From: an uncultured bacterium
Lineage (GTDB): Bacteria > Bacteroidota > Bacteroidia > Bacteroidales > Bacteroidaceae
Reading direction: 5' to 3'
NCBI GenBank assembly: GCA_946188155.1
Contig: CAMHUC010000045.1
Coordinates: forward strand, 1 to 32,613
Length of the DNA stretch: 32,613 nucleotides
Shown here: piece after piece, positions 8,935 to 16,986 of the stretch
Layout of the letters: every line of letters begins with the position of its first letter
Position numbering within the stretch: position 1 is the stretch's first letter
Program-made: the position numbers and the translations under genes
Notes under the pieces: model-generated
Database searches by the model: none
Told to the model about the DNA's origin: nothing
What the model saw: only the letters and a program-made list of their open reading frames with translations

Positions 8935-8936
8935 CC

Positions 8937-9830
8937 TCACTCCTTTGCCGCAGCAACAGTGACGATGTAGGCACTCAGCAGAACGAGGAAGGCGGCCACG
9001 GGCTTGTCCCACGTAAGCACGTCCTGCCCTAAGAGTATGGCCACAAAGGAGGCGATGACGGGCTGCAGGTTGGTATAGATGGATACGGTGGTGGCCTGCA
9101 GGTACTTCATGGCAAAGGGGATGAGGAAGTAGCCCAGGGCGGTGGCACAGACAACGATGAACAGCATCTCGGCCACGCCGTCCCAGCCCCAGGCAGCGGT
9201 GTAGAGGGCGTTCAGCGGCAGTTCGGGCAGCGCGATGGGCACAGTGACGACGGCCGAAATGAGGAACACATACTTCATCTGCGTCACAGGCGAATACTTG
9301 GAGGCTACGTTGCGCGTGATAATCAGATAGACGGCCCAGGTAAGCACGCTGAGAATGGCCAGCACGATACCAAGCAGGTCGTTCTTGCCCGAGCCAAGCG
9401 ACTGGCTCATCAGCACCATCAGCACCGCACCGGCAATGCCCAGGAGCACACCAACAGATTTCATCGCCGTGATCCGCTCGCCGATGGTCAGGGCAGCGCA
9501 GAGCATCACGGCCACGGGCGTCAAGGTGGCTATAAGCGAGAAGTAGACGGGACTCGTATAGTCAAGGGCCCACGCCGTCAGCGACTGTGAGATGACGAAT
9601 CCCAGCAGGCCGCCTGCAAGGATGGTGACAAGGTCACGCTTCGCTACCTTCTCCTTGGGCAGGAAGGCCGCGATGATCCAAAAGAGGACACATGCGCCAA
9701 GTGAACGCGAGGCCATATAGCCCATGGGCGTCACCCACGAGTCGAGTAGCAGTTTCGTGACGGGCACGCCAAGCCCGAAGATGGTGTTGGCGAAGAAAAT
9801 GGCACTGTGCGCCTGAAGTTTTTTATTCAT
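8937..9830 (-). CDS. EamA/DMT-family permease
   Basis: A 297-residue inner-membrane protein of the drug/metabolite transporter superfamily. It has about ten hydrophobic segments arranged as two EamA repeats. Typical features are an N-terminal FFANTIFGLGVPVTKLLL, then YTSPVYFSLIATLTPVAVML and the second-repeat block ATTVSIYTNLQPVIASFVA. EamA proteins export or import small metabolites; the substrate cannot be predicted here. It is preceded by a small metallopeptidase-like gene on the same strand, with a gap of 36 nt, so the two may be co-transcribed. Downstream lie in-frame relics rather than a terminator. The start MNKKLQ is the only sensible one. Confidence 0.88.
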   Translation of the reverse strand: MNKKLQAHSAIFFANTIFGLGVPVTKLLLDSWVTPMGYMASRSLGACVLFWIIAAFLPKEKVAKRDLVTILAGGLLGFVISQSLTAWALDYTSPVYFSLIATLTPVAVMLCAALTIGERITAMKSVGVLLGIAGAVLMVLMSQSLGSGKNDLLGIVLAILSVLTWAVYLIITRNVASKYSPVTQMKYVFLISAVVTVPIALPELPLNALYTAAWGWDGVAEMLFIVVCATALGYFLIPFAMKYLQATTVSIYTNLQPVIASFVAILLGQDVLTWDKPVAAFLVLLSAYIVTVAAAKE

Positions 9831-9866
9831 AATGATATCAACTACTTTTTGTTTTTGTATTTACAA

Positions 9867-10346
9867 CTATCTTGACGGATAAAACAGCTGTCTGTAAAGA
9901 TTGAGTCGCTCCTCTATCGGCATGCTGGCATAGCGTCGCCACTCTGTGCAGCCGTCAGGATGGCGGGCCAGGTAGCCGGCATCGTACATCCTCAGGTAGG
10001 CCTCCAGCTCAAAGGGGTTGAGCAGATAGGCGGCATGCTTCATACGGCGGTTCATCGGCAGCGCGCGAAGCCAGTACCATATATATAATAGGTAGAAGCG
10101 GAGCCACGAGTCGCCGCACGACTGGGCCTGGCGCAGATGAATCATCTCATGGGTCTTCAGCGGCGACGGGCCACGGTTGAAGCGGTCGGCCAGCTCCTGC
10201 GTCGGCGTCAGTATGCGCCCGAAGAATGTCAGGCCCTCATAGCCCCTTCGGAGCCAAAAGGTGTTCACCTGGGCAGGCATGTCGGATATCCGGCTGGGGC
10301 GCAGTGCCCGCCACATAATTGGTACCACTTGAAGCATCATCCACAT
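9867..10346 (-). CDS. Small HExxH protein, putative zinc metallopeptidase-like
   Basis: About 159 residues if the ATG at 10346 is used. The longer upstream frame runs through a tandem repeat and the promoter and is rejected. The sequence contains HEMIH (residues 66-70) followed by NPFELEAYLRM, giving an HExxH...E arrangement (E113 or E115) like gluzincin-type zinc sites. A tyrosine- and tryptophan-rich hydrophobic stretch (WLRFYLLYIWYWLRAL) may be an amphipathic or membrane-dipping helix. There is no signal peptide. I do not recognise the exact family, and peptidase activity is inferred from the motif only. ATGs at 10340 and 10337 are alternative starts, because the -7 box at 10356-10363 leaves almost no leader. 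Confidence 0.6.
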   Translation of the reverse strand: MWMMLQVVPIMWRALRPSRISDMPAQVNTFWLRRGYEGLTFFGRILTPTQELADRFNRGPSPLKTHEMIHLRQAQSCGDSWLRFYLLYIWYWLRALPMNRRMKHAAYLLNPFELEAYLRMYDAGYLARHPDGCTEWRRYASMPIEERLNLYRQLFYPSR

Positions 10347-10355
10347 AATCGGCTG

Positions 10356-10363
10356 CAAAGGTA
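10356..10363 (-). promoter_or_regulatory. -7 box, near-leaderless promoter of the HExxH gene
   Basis: TACCTTTG on the minus strand ends only 9 nt before the ATG at 10346. The position expected for TTTG is occupied by the heptamer array at 10373-10400. The transcript would start at or within a few bases of the start codon. Confidence 0.5.
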
Positions 10364-10372
10364 CGAATATTA

Positions 10373-10400
10373 TTTGAGATTTGAGGTTTGAGATTTGAGA
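10373..10400. repeat. Heptamer tandem array, unit TTTGAGA (4 units)
   Basis: Four adjacent 7-mers: TTTGAGA, TTTGAGG, TTTGAGA, TTTGAGA. The array lies between divergent promoters of the HExxH gene and the DUF4353 lipoprotein. It is one of six period-7 arrays in the window. Confidence 0.85.
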
Positions 10401-10435
10401 TTTTGCTGAACGATTCCGGCTGTTCGCAGAAAAAA

Positions 10436-10467
10436 ATTGCCTCGTGCCGACAGAATAGCTACCTTTG
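10436..10467 (+). promoter_or_regulatory. Promoter of the DUF4353 lipoprotein gene
   Basis: TACCTTTG (10460-10467) is preceded by ATTG (10436-10439), a 20-nt spacing that fits the -33/-7 layout with one change in TTTG. The ATG follows 32 nt later. Confidence 0.65.
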
Positions 10468-10499
10468 CACCATAATTCAACAAATAAGAAGCAAAGATT

Positions 10500-12359
10500 A
10501 TGAAAAAGATGAATCAATTCTGGATGGCCCTGATGCTGCTCTTCGCAATAGTGGCATGCACGGCAGAGAGCGACAGTTGGGACAATGGCTCAAGCACGTA
10601 CAACTCCTCGGCAACAAGTAGTGATGACGACAACTCAGCCTCGACGGCCACGGCCGACGATGTCGCCAGCGGCGCGTCGAGCGAAGGCGATGTCACCTCG
10701 TTCACCATAGCGTTCAACAAGAACGCCATTTCTGAGGCAGTGAACGTGGACACTGCCGACGACGACTACGTGGAGAACACCACCTTCGCCAAGACCATCA
10801 CCATCACCTTCAGCACTCAGGGCGACGCTACGGTGAGCGGCGACGATGAGGGCATCGTCAGCGTCAACGGCAACGACGTGATAGCCAACTATACGGGCAG
10901 CGACGCCGTCAGATACGTGCTCACAGGCACCACCACCGACGGTTTCTTCAAGCTTTACAGCTCGAAGAAACAGGCCATCGTCCTCAACGGTGTCAACATC
11001 ACCAACCCCGACGGGGCCGCCATCAACAACCAGAGCAAGAAGCGGACCTTCATCGTCATCAATGACGGTTCAAAAAACTACCTGACAGACGGGACTAACT
11101 ACAACGATGCCACCGACACTGAGGACATGAAGGCCTGCTTCTTCTCCGAGGGACAGCTGGTATTCAGCGGCTCTGGCTACCTGGAGGTAGATGCCAACTG
11201 CAAGGCCGGCATACGCAGCGACGACTACGTCAGGACGATGCCAAGAACCAACATCTACGTGGATGCCTCGGCAGGCAACGGCATTCGCGGCAACGATGCG
11301 GTCATCATCACTGGAGGCGTCATCAACGTCAACATTACGGGCACCGCCGACAAGGGCATCTCCACCGACGGCTATGTAGAGATCGGCGGCGGGCGAACAA
11401 CCATCATCACCAGCGGCGGCTACGAGTGGGACGACGACGACAGCGACTACTCTGCTTGCTCTGGCATCAAGGCCGACTCGTTGATCACCGTCAACGGCGG
11501 CGAGCTGAACGTGAAGTCAACAGGCACGGGCGGCAAGGGTCTTAACAGCGACAAGCAGATCGTGATCAACGACGGCACCATACGCGTCATCACCACCGGC
11601 AAGCGACAGAAGGACTCCAAGGGCAGCGTCTCGCCGAAAGGCATTAAGGCCGACGGCAATATCACCATCAACGGCGGTCAGACCCAGATCCGCCTGGAGG
11701 GAACAGGCGACGGCACCGAGGCACTGGAGAGCAAGAGCGAGATACACATCGAGGCCGGCACCCTGGAGTGCTACAGCTACGACGACGCCATCAACTCGAA
11801 GGGCAACCTCTACATCGACGGCGGCTATGTGTATGCCCGGGCAACAGGCAACGACGGCATCGACGCCAACAAGAACCTCTACATCAACGGAGGCGTGGTG
11901 ATAGCCGAGGGTGCAGCGGGCGCAGAGTGCGGCATCGACGCTGCCGAGGGATACTCAGCTTATATCAATGGCGGTACCGTGATAGCCGTTGGCGGCGGTA
12001 TGCAGGAAATATCTTCTTCATCCAAACAAGCCAGCATCGCCGTCAGCGCATCATTAGGTACCACCATTGGCTTGCTATCGGGCTCCACGGCCATCCTCGC
12101 CTACACCACCCCCAGCTCCAACAGCGGCACGGCGCTGATGATCTCATCGCCTTCGCTCAAGAGCGGCTCCTCATACACGCTCAGGGCAGGATGCACCCTC
12201 ACCGGCGGCACCTCGTTCTATGGCCTCACCACGGGCTGCACCGTGGGCAGCGGCTCGCAGAGTGTCGACGTGACGGCATCCACAGCCGTCAGCGGCTCCA
12301 TGGGAGGCGGAATAGGAGGCGGAATGCCTGGCGGAATGCCCGGCGGCGGCCGATGGTAA
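10500..12359 (+). CDS. Surface lipoprotein of the Cthe_2159/DUF4353 carbohydrate-binding family
   Basis: A 619-residue lipoprotein. The N-terminus ends in the lipobox IVAC with Cys20, followed by TAESDSWD; acidic residues right after the cysteine are the known Bacteroidetes surface-export signal. A Ser/Asp-rich linker runs to about residue 65. The central part (about 140-500) repeats turns of the type INGG, GIKADG, DGIDANKNLYINGG and NSKGNLYIDGG, as expected for a right-handed beta-helix. The family prototype Cthe_2159 is a beta-helix that binds polygalacturonate and calcium, so a pectin-binding or adhesive role is plausible. The C-terminus ends in a glycine/methionine-rich tail (GGGMPGG-like). 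It is a single-gene unit with its own promoter, and binding specificity is inferred from family only. Confidence 0.85.
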   Translation: MKKMNQFWMALMLLFAIVACTAESDSWDNGSSTYNSSATSSDDDNSASTATADDVASGASSEGDVTSFTIAFNKNAISEAVNVDTADDDYVENTTFAKTITITFSTQGDATVSGDDEGIVSVNGNDVIANYTGSDAVRYVLTGTTTDGFFKLYSSKKQAIVLNGVNITNPDGAAINNQSKKRTFIVINDGSKNYLTDGTNYNDATDTEDMKACFFSEGQLVFSGSGYLEVDANCKAGIRSDDYVRTMPRTNIYVDASAGNGIRGNDAVIITGGVINVNITGTADKGISTDGYVEIGGGRTTIITSGGYEWDDDDSDYSACSGIKADSLITVNGGELNVKSTGTGGKGLNSDKQIVINDGTIRVITTGKRQKDSKGSVSPKGIKADGNITINGGQTQIRLEGTGDGTEALESKSEIHIEAGTLECYSYDDAINSKGNLYIDGGYVYARATGNDGIDANKNLYINGGVVIAEGAAGAECGIDAAEGYSAYINGGTVIAVGGGMQEISSSSKQASIAVSASLGTTIGLLSGSTAILAYTTPSSNSGTALMISSPSLKSGSSYTLRAGCTLTGGTSFYGLTTGCTVGSGSQSVDVTASTAVSGSMGGGIGGGMPGGMPGGGRW

Positions 12360-12362
12360 AGG

Positions 12363-12379
12363 CAGTGCCGACGGCACTG
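12363..12379 (+). terminator. Hairpin after the DUF4353 gene
   Basis: CAGTGCCG (12363-12370) and CGGCACTG (12372-12379) form a perfect 8-bp inverted repeat with a one-base spacer, 3 nt after the stop codon. There is no T-tract, so termination here is uncertain. It could be a 3'-end stabiliser. Confidence 0.4.
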
Positions 12380-12427
12380 AGAGCGACCTCGCGCCTGGGG
12401 TACTAAGAAAAGTGGAACAAAAAGGTA

Positions 12428-12452
12428 GAAGTGCCGGCGTCGCCGGCACTTC
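12428..12452 (-). terminator. Hairpin between convergent DUF4353 and MltF-like genes
   Basis: GAAGTGCCGGC (12428-12438) and GCCGGCACTTC (12442-12452) form an 11-bp stem with a 3-base loop, overlapping the stop codon of the MltF-like gene. On the minus strand CTTTTTG follows after a few bases, so it terminates best in that direction. It shares AGTGCC/GGCACT with the hairpin at 12363. Confidence 0.6.
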
Positions 12453-13581
12453 ACTCTTTGATATCATACTTGTTCTTCCGCTTGCCGGCCTTGCGGGGCT
12501 GGCTGGGATGAAAGCCCAGGTGGGGCGAGCGTACACCCATGTAGCCCTGATGGCGCTGTCGGATCTTGGCCACGTAATCGACGGTCTCGGAGCCGCGCAT
12601 GTAGCCGTGCTTGACCAGCGGGTCGTTGTAGTACTGGGGCTTGGAGAGCTTGAGCACGTAGTCCGCCACGTCGCGCCACAGGTGGGGGTTCCTGCCGTCG
12701 CGGCGGGCCAGGGCCATGGCGTCGCGTATGTGGTGGATGCCGCCGTTGTAGCTGGCCAGAACGAAGTTGGTGCGCTCCACGCGCCCTGGGATGTCGGAGA
12801 ACTTGGCCTCGAGCTGTCCGAGGTACTTGGCAGCGGCGGCGATGTTGCGCTCCGGGTCGTACATCTGGTCACGGGGCAGGCCCAGCACGTCGGCCGTGGC
12901 GGGCATGATCTGCATCAGCCCCTTGGCGCCGGCGAACGACACGGCCTTGGGGTCGAAGGTGGACTCCTGATAACACTGGGCGGCCATCAGTCGCCAGTCC
13001 CAGCGGATGGGTTGCGAATATTGCTGGAAGAGATGGTCGTAGTGGGAGATGACGCCGCCCTTCTTGTCGAGCATGGGCGAGAATACGTGGCGACGCACGC
13101 GGCGGGTGGTCAGCAGTGCCGTCTCCTCCTGCTCGGCCTGGGCCACGAACTCGGGCTTGTACCAGGCCTTCACCTCGCTGGCCAGCAGCGGCTTGTCGCC
13201 ACTCACGTCGAGCTGTCCGGGGGTGGGCCATGCCACGATGTCGACCGTCCCATCGGCGAGCTTCTGGCGCAGCTCCAGGGAGTCGCGGCACACCTCCACG
13301 CGCAGCCCCACGCCCAGGCGGTCGGCCAGCTGCTGCAGCAGCAGGTACTGGGTGCCCAGCTGCCGACCGTGGTAGTCGTAGTAGGTCTGGGGGCCGCTGA
13401 CGGTGGCCATGATGAGCTCGCCGTACTGCTGTATCTGGTGGAGGTCGAACTCGTCGGAAGTCTCCACGGAGTCGAGCACCTCGCCCCAGGGCGTGACCAC
13501 GCGTTCCTGCTTCTTCTCGAAGCACGAAGCGAGCAGCAGCGAGGCCATCAGGAGGATGTATGGTCGGCACTTTTTCGTCAT
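12451..13581 (-). CDS. MltF-like lytic transglycosylase lipoprotein
   Basis: About 376 residues from MTKKCRPY. The upstream extension is rejected because it crosses the -7 box and two tandem repeats. The lipobox LLAS-Cys20 marks a lipoprotein. Residues about 50-150 resemble a periplasmic solute-binding (SBP_bac_3) domain (GELIMATVSGPQTYYDYHGR, DGTVDIVAWPTPGQLD). Residues about 190-320 are an SLT lytic transglycosylase domain: AAQCYQESTFDPKAVSFAGA with the probable catalytic Glu206, then GLMQIMPATA and VLASYNGG. The layout equals E. coli MltF, which cleaves peptidoglycan between MurNAc and GlcNAc to give 1,6-anhydro ends. It probably acts in the periplasm on the outer-membrane inner leaflet. 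The C-terminus is basic (KAGKRKNK). Confidence 0.9.
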   Translation of the reverse strand: MTKKCRPYILLMASLLLASCFEKKQERVVTPWGEVLDSVETSDEFDLHQIQQYGELIMATVSGPQTYYDYHGRQLGTQYLLLQQLADRLGVGLRVEVCRDSLELRQKLADGTVDIVAWPTPGQLDVSGDKPLLASEVKAWYKPEFVAQAEQEETALLTTRRVRRHVFSPMLDKKGGVISHYDHLFQQYSQPIRWDWRLMAAQCYQESTFDPKAVSFAGAKGLMQIMPATADVLGLPRDQMYDPERNIAAAAKYLGQLEAKFSDIPGRVERTNFVLASYNGGIHHIRDAMALARRDGRNPHLWRDVADYVLKLSKPQYYNDPLVKHGYMRGSETVDYVAKIRQRHQGYMGVRSPHLGFHPSQPRKAGKRKNKYDIKE

Positions 13582-13599
13582 CAGTGGCAAAAAACGGTG

Positions 13600-13607
13600 C
13601 AAAAGTA
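13600..13607 (-). promoter_or_regulatory. -7 box of the MltF-like gene
   Basis: On the minus strand TACTTTTG (13607-13600) fits TAnnTTTG and lies 18 nt before the ATG at 13581. This supports the shorter start. Confidence 0.55.
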
Positions 13608-13618
13608 GTAAAAAAAAA

Positions 13619-13645
13619 GAAGAATGAAGAATGAAGAATGAAGAA
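13619..13645. repeat. Heptamer tandem array, unit GAAGAAT
   Basis: Three full GAAGAAT units and a nearly full fourth (GAAGAA) with an exact 7-nt period, upstream of the MltF-like gene. Confidence 0.85.
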
Positions 13646-13669
13646 ATTGCCGCCGTCGGCGAAAAATAA

Positions 13670-13697
13670 TCACTTATCACTTACCACTTATCACTTA
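13670..13697. repeat. Heptamer tandem array, unit TCACTTA (4 units)
   Basis: TCACTTA, TCACTTA, CCACTTA, TCACTTA in register, ending 7 nt before the hisG -7 box. It occupies the place where a -33 element would be. Confidence 0.85.
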
Positions 13698-13704
13698 TTT
13701 TTCG

Positions 13705-13712
13705 TACCTTTG
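13705..13712 (+). promoter_or_regulatory. -7 box of the his cluster
   Basis: TACCTTTG, 34 nt before the hisG ATG. No TTTG was found at the -33 distance; that stretch is the TCACTTA array. No his-leader peptide with a histidine run was seen in the 34-nt leader. Confidence 0.6.
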
Positions 13713-13746
13713 CAGCCGAATTCATGGTAATATAGACTTAAACGTT

Positions 13747-14598
13747 ATGTTAAGAATCGCAGTACAGTCAAAAGGACGATTATTTGAAGATACGATGAAC
13801 CTGCTCGCTGAGGCAGACATCAAGGTGAGTGCCTCAAAGCGCACGCTGCTGGTGCAGTCATCCAATTTCCCGCTCGAGGTGCTTTACCTGCGCGACGACG
13901 ACATCCCGCAGAGCGTGGCCTCAGGTGTGGCCGACATCGGCGTGGTGGGCGAGAACGAGTTTGTGGAGAGGGGCGAGGATGCCGACATCATCTCCCGGCT
14001 GGGATTCTCGCGCTGCCGCCTGTCGCTGGCCATCCCCAAGGAGGCGAACTATCAGAATGTCGCCTGGTTCCGGGGCAAGAAGATAGCCACCTCGTACCCC
14101 AACATCCTGCGCGACTTCCTCAGCAGGAACGGCATCGAGGCCGAGATCCACGTCATCACGGGCTCGGTGGAGATCAGTCCGGGCATCGGGCTGGCCGACG
14201 CCATCTTCGACATCGTAAGCAGCGGCTCCACCCTGGTGAGCAACAACCTGCGCGAGGTGGAGGTGGTGATGCAGAGCGAGGCCCTGCTCATCGGCTACAG
14301 GCAGCTCTCCCAGGAGAAGCGGCAGACGCTGGAGCAGATGCTCTTCCGCTTCAAGGCCGTGAAGGATGCCGAGGACAAGAAATATGTACGCATGAACGCC
14401 CCCAAGGCGCGCCTGCAGGAGATTATCGGCGTGCTGCCGGGGCTGAAGAGTCCCACCATCATACCGCTGGCCGACGAGGAGTGGTGCTCGGTACACACGG
14501 TGCTCGACCAGAAGCAGTTCTGGGAGATTATCGGCAAGCTGAAGGAGATGGGGGCTCAGGGCATACTGGTGACGCCCATCGAGAAGATGATTCTGTAG
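13747..14598 (+). CDS. hisG: ATP phosphoribosyltransferase
   Basis: First enzyme of histidine synthesis: joins ATP and PRPP to give phosphoribosyl-ATP. At 283 residues it is the long, hexameric type, with a C-terminal regulatory domain that usually gives feedback inhibition by histidine. It starts MLRIAVQSKGRLFEDT. The block VADIGVVGENEFVERG, the PRPP-binding-type stretch ITGSVEISPGIGLADAIFDIVSSGSTL, and the C-terminal end EMGAQGILVTPIEKMIL all fit HisG. It is first in a hisG-hisD-hisC run. The stop codon is followed immediately by a heptamer repeat array before hisD. Confidence 0.97.
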   Translation: MLRIAVQSKGRLFEDTMNLLAEADIKVSASKRTLLVQSSNFPLEVLYLRDDDIPQSVASGVADIGVVGENEFVERGEDADIISRLGFSRCRLSLAIPKEANYQNVAWFRGKKIATSYPNILRDFLSRNGIEAEIHVITGSVEISPGIGLADAIFDIVSSGSTLVSNNLREVEVVMQSEALLIGYRQLSQEKRQTLEQMLFRFKAVKDAEDKKYVRMNAPKARLQEIIGVLPGLKSPTIIPLADEEWCSVHTVLDQKQFWEIIGKLKEMGAQGILVTPIEKMIL

Positions 14599-14632
14599 TT
14601 TACGGTTTACAGTTTATAGTTTACGGTTTATA
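14598..14632. repeat. Heptamer tandem array, unit GTTTACG/GTTTATA (5 units)
   Basis: GTTTACG, GTTTACA, GTTTATA, GTTTACG, GTTTATA in perfect register. It fills the whole hisG-hisD gap, starting at the last base of the hisG stop codon and ending 4 nt before the hisD ATG. Confidence 0.9.
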
Positions 14633-14635
14633 GAA

Positions 14636-15928
14636 ATGAAGATTATCAGATATCCTGAGAGGAGCGAATGGAAGGAGATAGTGGAGCGCCCGCATCTCGA
14701 CGTGTCGACACTGAACGAGACGGTGGCCTCGGTGCTGGCCGACGTGCGCCATCGCGGCGACGAGGCCGTGAAGGGCTACGAGCTGAAGTTCGACCACGTG
14801 GACCTGCCCACGCTCGAAGTGACCCCGGAGGAGATTGAGGAGGCCGAGGGGCTGGTAGGCCGGGAGCTGAAGGAGGCTATCGAACTGGCTCACCGCAACA
14901 TCAAGGCCTTCCACGAGGCACAGCGCTTCCGCTCGAAGAAGGTGGAGACGCAGCCTGGCGTCACCTGCTGGCAGAAGAGCGTGGCCATCGAGAAGGTGGG
15001 GCTCTACATACCTGGCGGCACTGCCCCCCTGTTCTCCACCGTGCTGATGCTGGCCACGCCCGCCCGCATTGCCGGCTGCGGCGAGATAGTGCTCTGCACC
15101 CCACCCGACCGCCAGGGCCGCGTGAACCCCGCCATCCTCGTGGCGGCACGCATCGCCGGGGTGAGCAAGATATTCAAGGCTGGCGGCGTACAGGCCATCG
15201 GAGCGATGGCCTACGGCACAGAGACGGTGCCCAAGGTGTACAAGATATTCGGCCCAGGCAACCAGTATGTGATGGCGGCCAAGCAGCAGGTGAGCCTGCA
15301 CGACGCGGCCATCGACATGCCGGCAGGCCCCTCAGAGGTGTGCGTCATCGCCGACGACACGGCTAACGCCGAGTTCGTGGCTGCCGACCTGCTCTCGCAG
15401 GCCGAGCACGGCGTGGACTCGCAGGTGTTCCTCATCACCACCTCGAACAAGGTTATCGACGACGTGCAGAAGGAGGTAGGCCGACAGCTCGACGCGCTGC
15501 CCCGCAAGGAAATAGCACAGCAGGCACTGGCCAACAGCGTGCTGGTGCTCGTGAGCGACATCCGCGAGGCCATCGCACTGTCGAACACCTACGCCCCGGA
15601 GCACCTGGTCATCCAGACGGAGGACTACGAGAAGGTGGCTGCCAGGATTGTCAACGCCGGCAGCGTGTTCCTCGGCAAGTATGCCTGCGAGAGTGCGGGC
15701 GACTATGCCAGCGGCACCAACCACACGCTGCCCACCCACGGCTACGCCACGGCCTACAGCGGGGTGAACCTGGACAGCTACTGCCGCAAGATCACTTTCC
15801 AGCACCTCACCCCGGAGGGCATACGCAGCATCGGCCGCGCCGTGGAGCTGATGGCCGAGGCCGAACAGCTCGAAGCCCACAAGAACGCCATGAGCTTGAG
15901 AATGAGAGCAATCGACAGAAATGAGTAA
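14636..15928 (+). CDS. hisD: Histidinol dehydrogenase
   Basis: Last enzyme of histidine synthesis: oxidises L-histidinol through histidinal to L-histidine with two NAD+, using a zinc ion. Length 430 matches the family. Diagnostic blocks are EKVGLYIPGGTAPLFSTVLM, KIFGPGNQYVMAAKQ, DMPAGPSEVCVIAD and, near the end, ESAGDYASGTNHTLPTHGYA, which includes conserved His residues of the active site. It is the second gene of the his run. The stop codon TAA lies inside the next heptamer array, so hisC is separated from it by repeat sequence only. Confidence 0.97.
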   Translation: MKIIRYPERSEWKEIVERPHLDVSTLNETVASVLADVRHRGDEAVKGYELKFDHVDLPTLEVTPEEIEEAEGLVGRELKEAIELAHRNIKAFHEAQRFRSKKVETQPGVTCWQKSVAIEKVGLYIPGGTAPLFSTVLMLATPARIAGCGEIVLCTPPDRQGRVNPAILVAARIAGVSKIFKAGGVQAIGAMAYGTETVPKVYKIFGPGNQYVMAAKQQVSLHDAAIDMPAGPSEVCVIADDTANAEFVAADLLSQAEHGVDSQVFLITTSNKVIDDVQKEVGRQLDALPRKEIAQQALANSVLVLVSDIREAIALSNTYAPEHLVIQTEDYEKVAARIVNAGSVFLGKYACESAGDYASGTNHTLPTHGYATAYSGVNLDSYCRKITFQHLTPEGIRSIGRAVELMAEAEQLEAHKNAMSLRMRAIDRNE

Positions 15929-15950
15929 TTAGTAATGAGTAATGAATAAT
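15923..15950. repeat. Heptamer tandem array, unit GAGTAAT (4 units)
   Basis: GAGTAAT, TAGTAAT, GAGTAAT, GAATAAT. It overlaps the last codons and stop of hisD and ends one base before the hisC ATG. Confidence 0.88.
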
Positions 15951-15951
15951 T

Positions 15952-16986
15952 ATGATTAGCTTGGAGAAACTTTGCCGCCCGAACATCTGGAGCCTGGCAC
16001 CCTACAGCTCGGCACGCAACGAGTATGCAGGGCGCGAGGCACGCGTGTTCCTCGATGCCAACGAGAACCCCTACAACGCACCCTTCAACCGCTACCCTGA
16101 CCCCCTGCAGCTGGAACTCAAGGAGGCCATCGCGAAGGTGAAGGGCGTGCCTGCGGAGAACATATTCCTGGGCAACGGCAGCGACGAGCCCATCGACCTG
16201 GTATACCGCTGCTTCTGCCAGCCGGGCACGGACAACGTGGTGGCCATCGAGCCCACCTACGGCATGTACAAGGTGTGCGCCGACATCAACGACGTGGAGT
16301 ACCGACCCGTACTGCTCGACGAGCACTACCAGATCACCGCCGAACGGCTGCTGGCTGCCACCGACGCACGCACCAAGCTCATCTGGATCTGCTCGCCCAA
16401 CAACCCCACAGGCAACAACCTCGACAGGGAGGAGATCGTCAAGACCATCACGGGATTCGAGGGGCTCGTCATCGTGGACGAGGCCTACAGCGACTTCTCC
16501 GCGCAGCCCACGCTGCGCTCTGAACTGCTGAAGCACCCCAACCTCATCGTGCTCAACACGATGTCGAAGGCATGGGGCTGCGCGGCCATCCGCCTGGGCA
16601 TGGCCTTTGCCTCGCAGGACATTATCGCGATATTCAACAAGGTGAAATACCCCTACAACGTCAACCTGCTCACCCAGCAGCAGGCCCTCGAGGCCCTGAA
16701 GGACCCCTTCGAGGTGGACAAGTGGGTGAAGCTGCTGCTCGAGGAGCGCAGCCGCATGATCGACGCCTTCAGGCTGCTGCCCATCTGCGTGGAGGTGTTC
16801 CCTACGGATGCCAACTTCTTCCTGGCTCGCATGACTGACGCCAAGCGCATCTACGACTATCTCGTGGACCGGGGCATCATCGTGCGCAACCGCAACCGCG
16901 TGCAGCTCTGCCAAAACTGCCTGCGCATCACCATCGGCACAAAGACGGAAAACGGAGAGCTGATAGCAGCCCTCCGGCAGTATTGA
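15952..16986 (+). CDS. hisC: Histidinol-phosphate aminotransferase
   Basis: PLP enzyme that transaminates imidazole-acetol phosphate with glutamate to L-histidinol phosphate. It has 344 residues and is a class I/II aminotransferase. Visible motifs are [19 protein letters not shown] near the N-terminus, [29 protein letters not shown] and [15 protein letters not shown], where Lys206 is the likely PLP Schiff-base residue. It ends in [19 protein letters not shown]. It is the third and last gene of the his run here. hisB, which commonly follows hisC in related genomes, is not present; the next gene is convergent uxaC. Confidence 0.96.
   Translation: MISLEKLCRPNIWSLAPYSSARNEYAGREARVFLDANENPYNAPFNRYPDPLQLELKEAIAKVKGVPAENIFLGNGSDEPIDLVYRCFCQPGTDNVVAIEPTYGMYKVCADINDVEYRPVLLDEHYQITAERLLAATDARTKLIWICSPNNPTGNNLDREEIVKTITGFEGLVIVDEAYSDFSAQPTLRSELLKHPNLIVLNTMSKAWGCAAIRLGMAFASQDIIAIFNKVKYPYNVNLLTQQQALEALKDPFEVDKWVKLLLEERSRMIDAFRLLPICVEVFPTDANFFLARMTDAKRIYDYLVDRGIIVRNRNRVQLCQNCLRITIGTKTENGELIAALRQY

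Noticed and set aside
10347..10517. N-terminal extension of the HExxH protein
   Set aside because: It would be translated through the TTTGAGA array and a -7 box and overlaps the divergent lipoprotein gene start.
12412..13608. A 398-codon plus-strand frame opposite the MltF-like gene
   Set aside because: Shadow frame; the minus strand has lipobox and SLT catalytic motifs.
13582..13680. N-terminal extension of the MltF-like protein
   Set aside because: It runs through two repeat arrays and the promoter. The lipobox signal peptide begins correctly at 13581.
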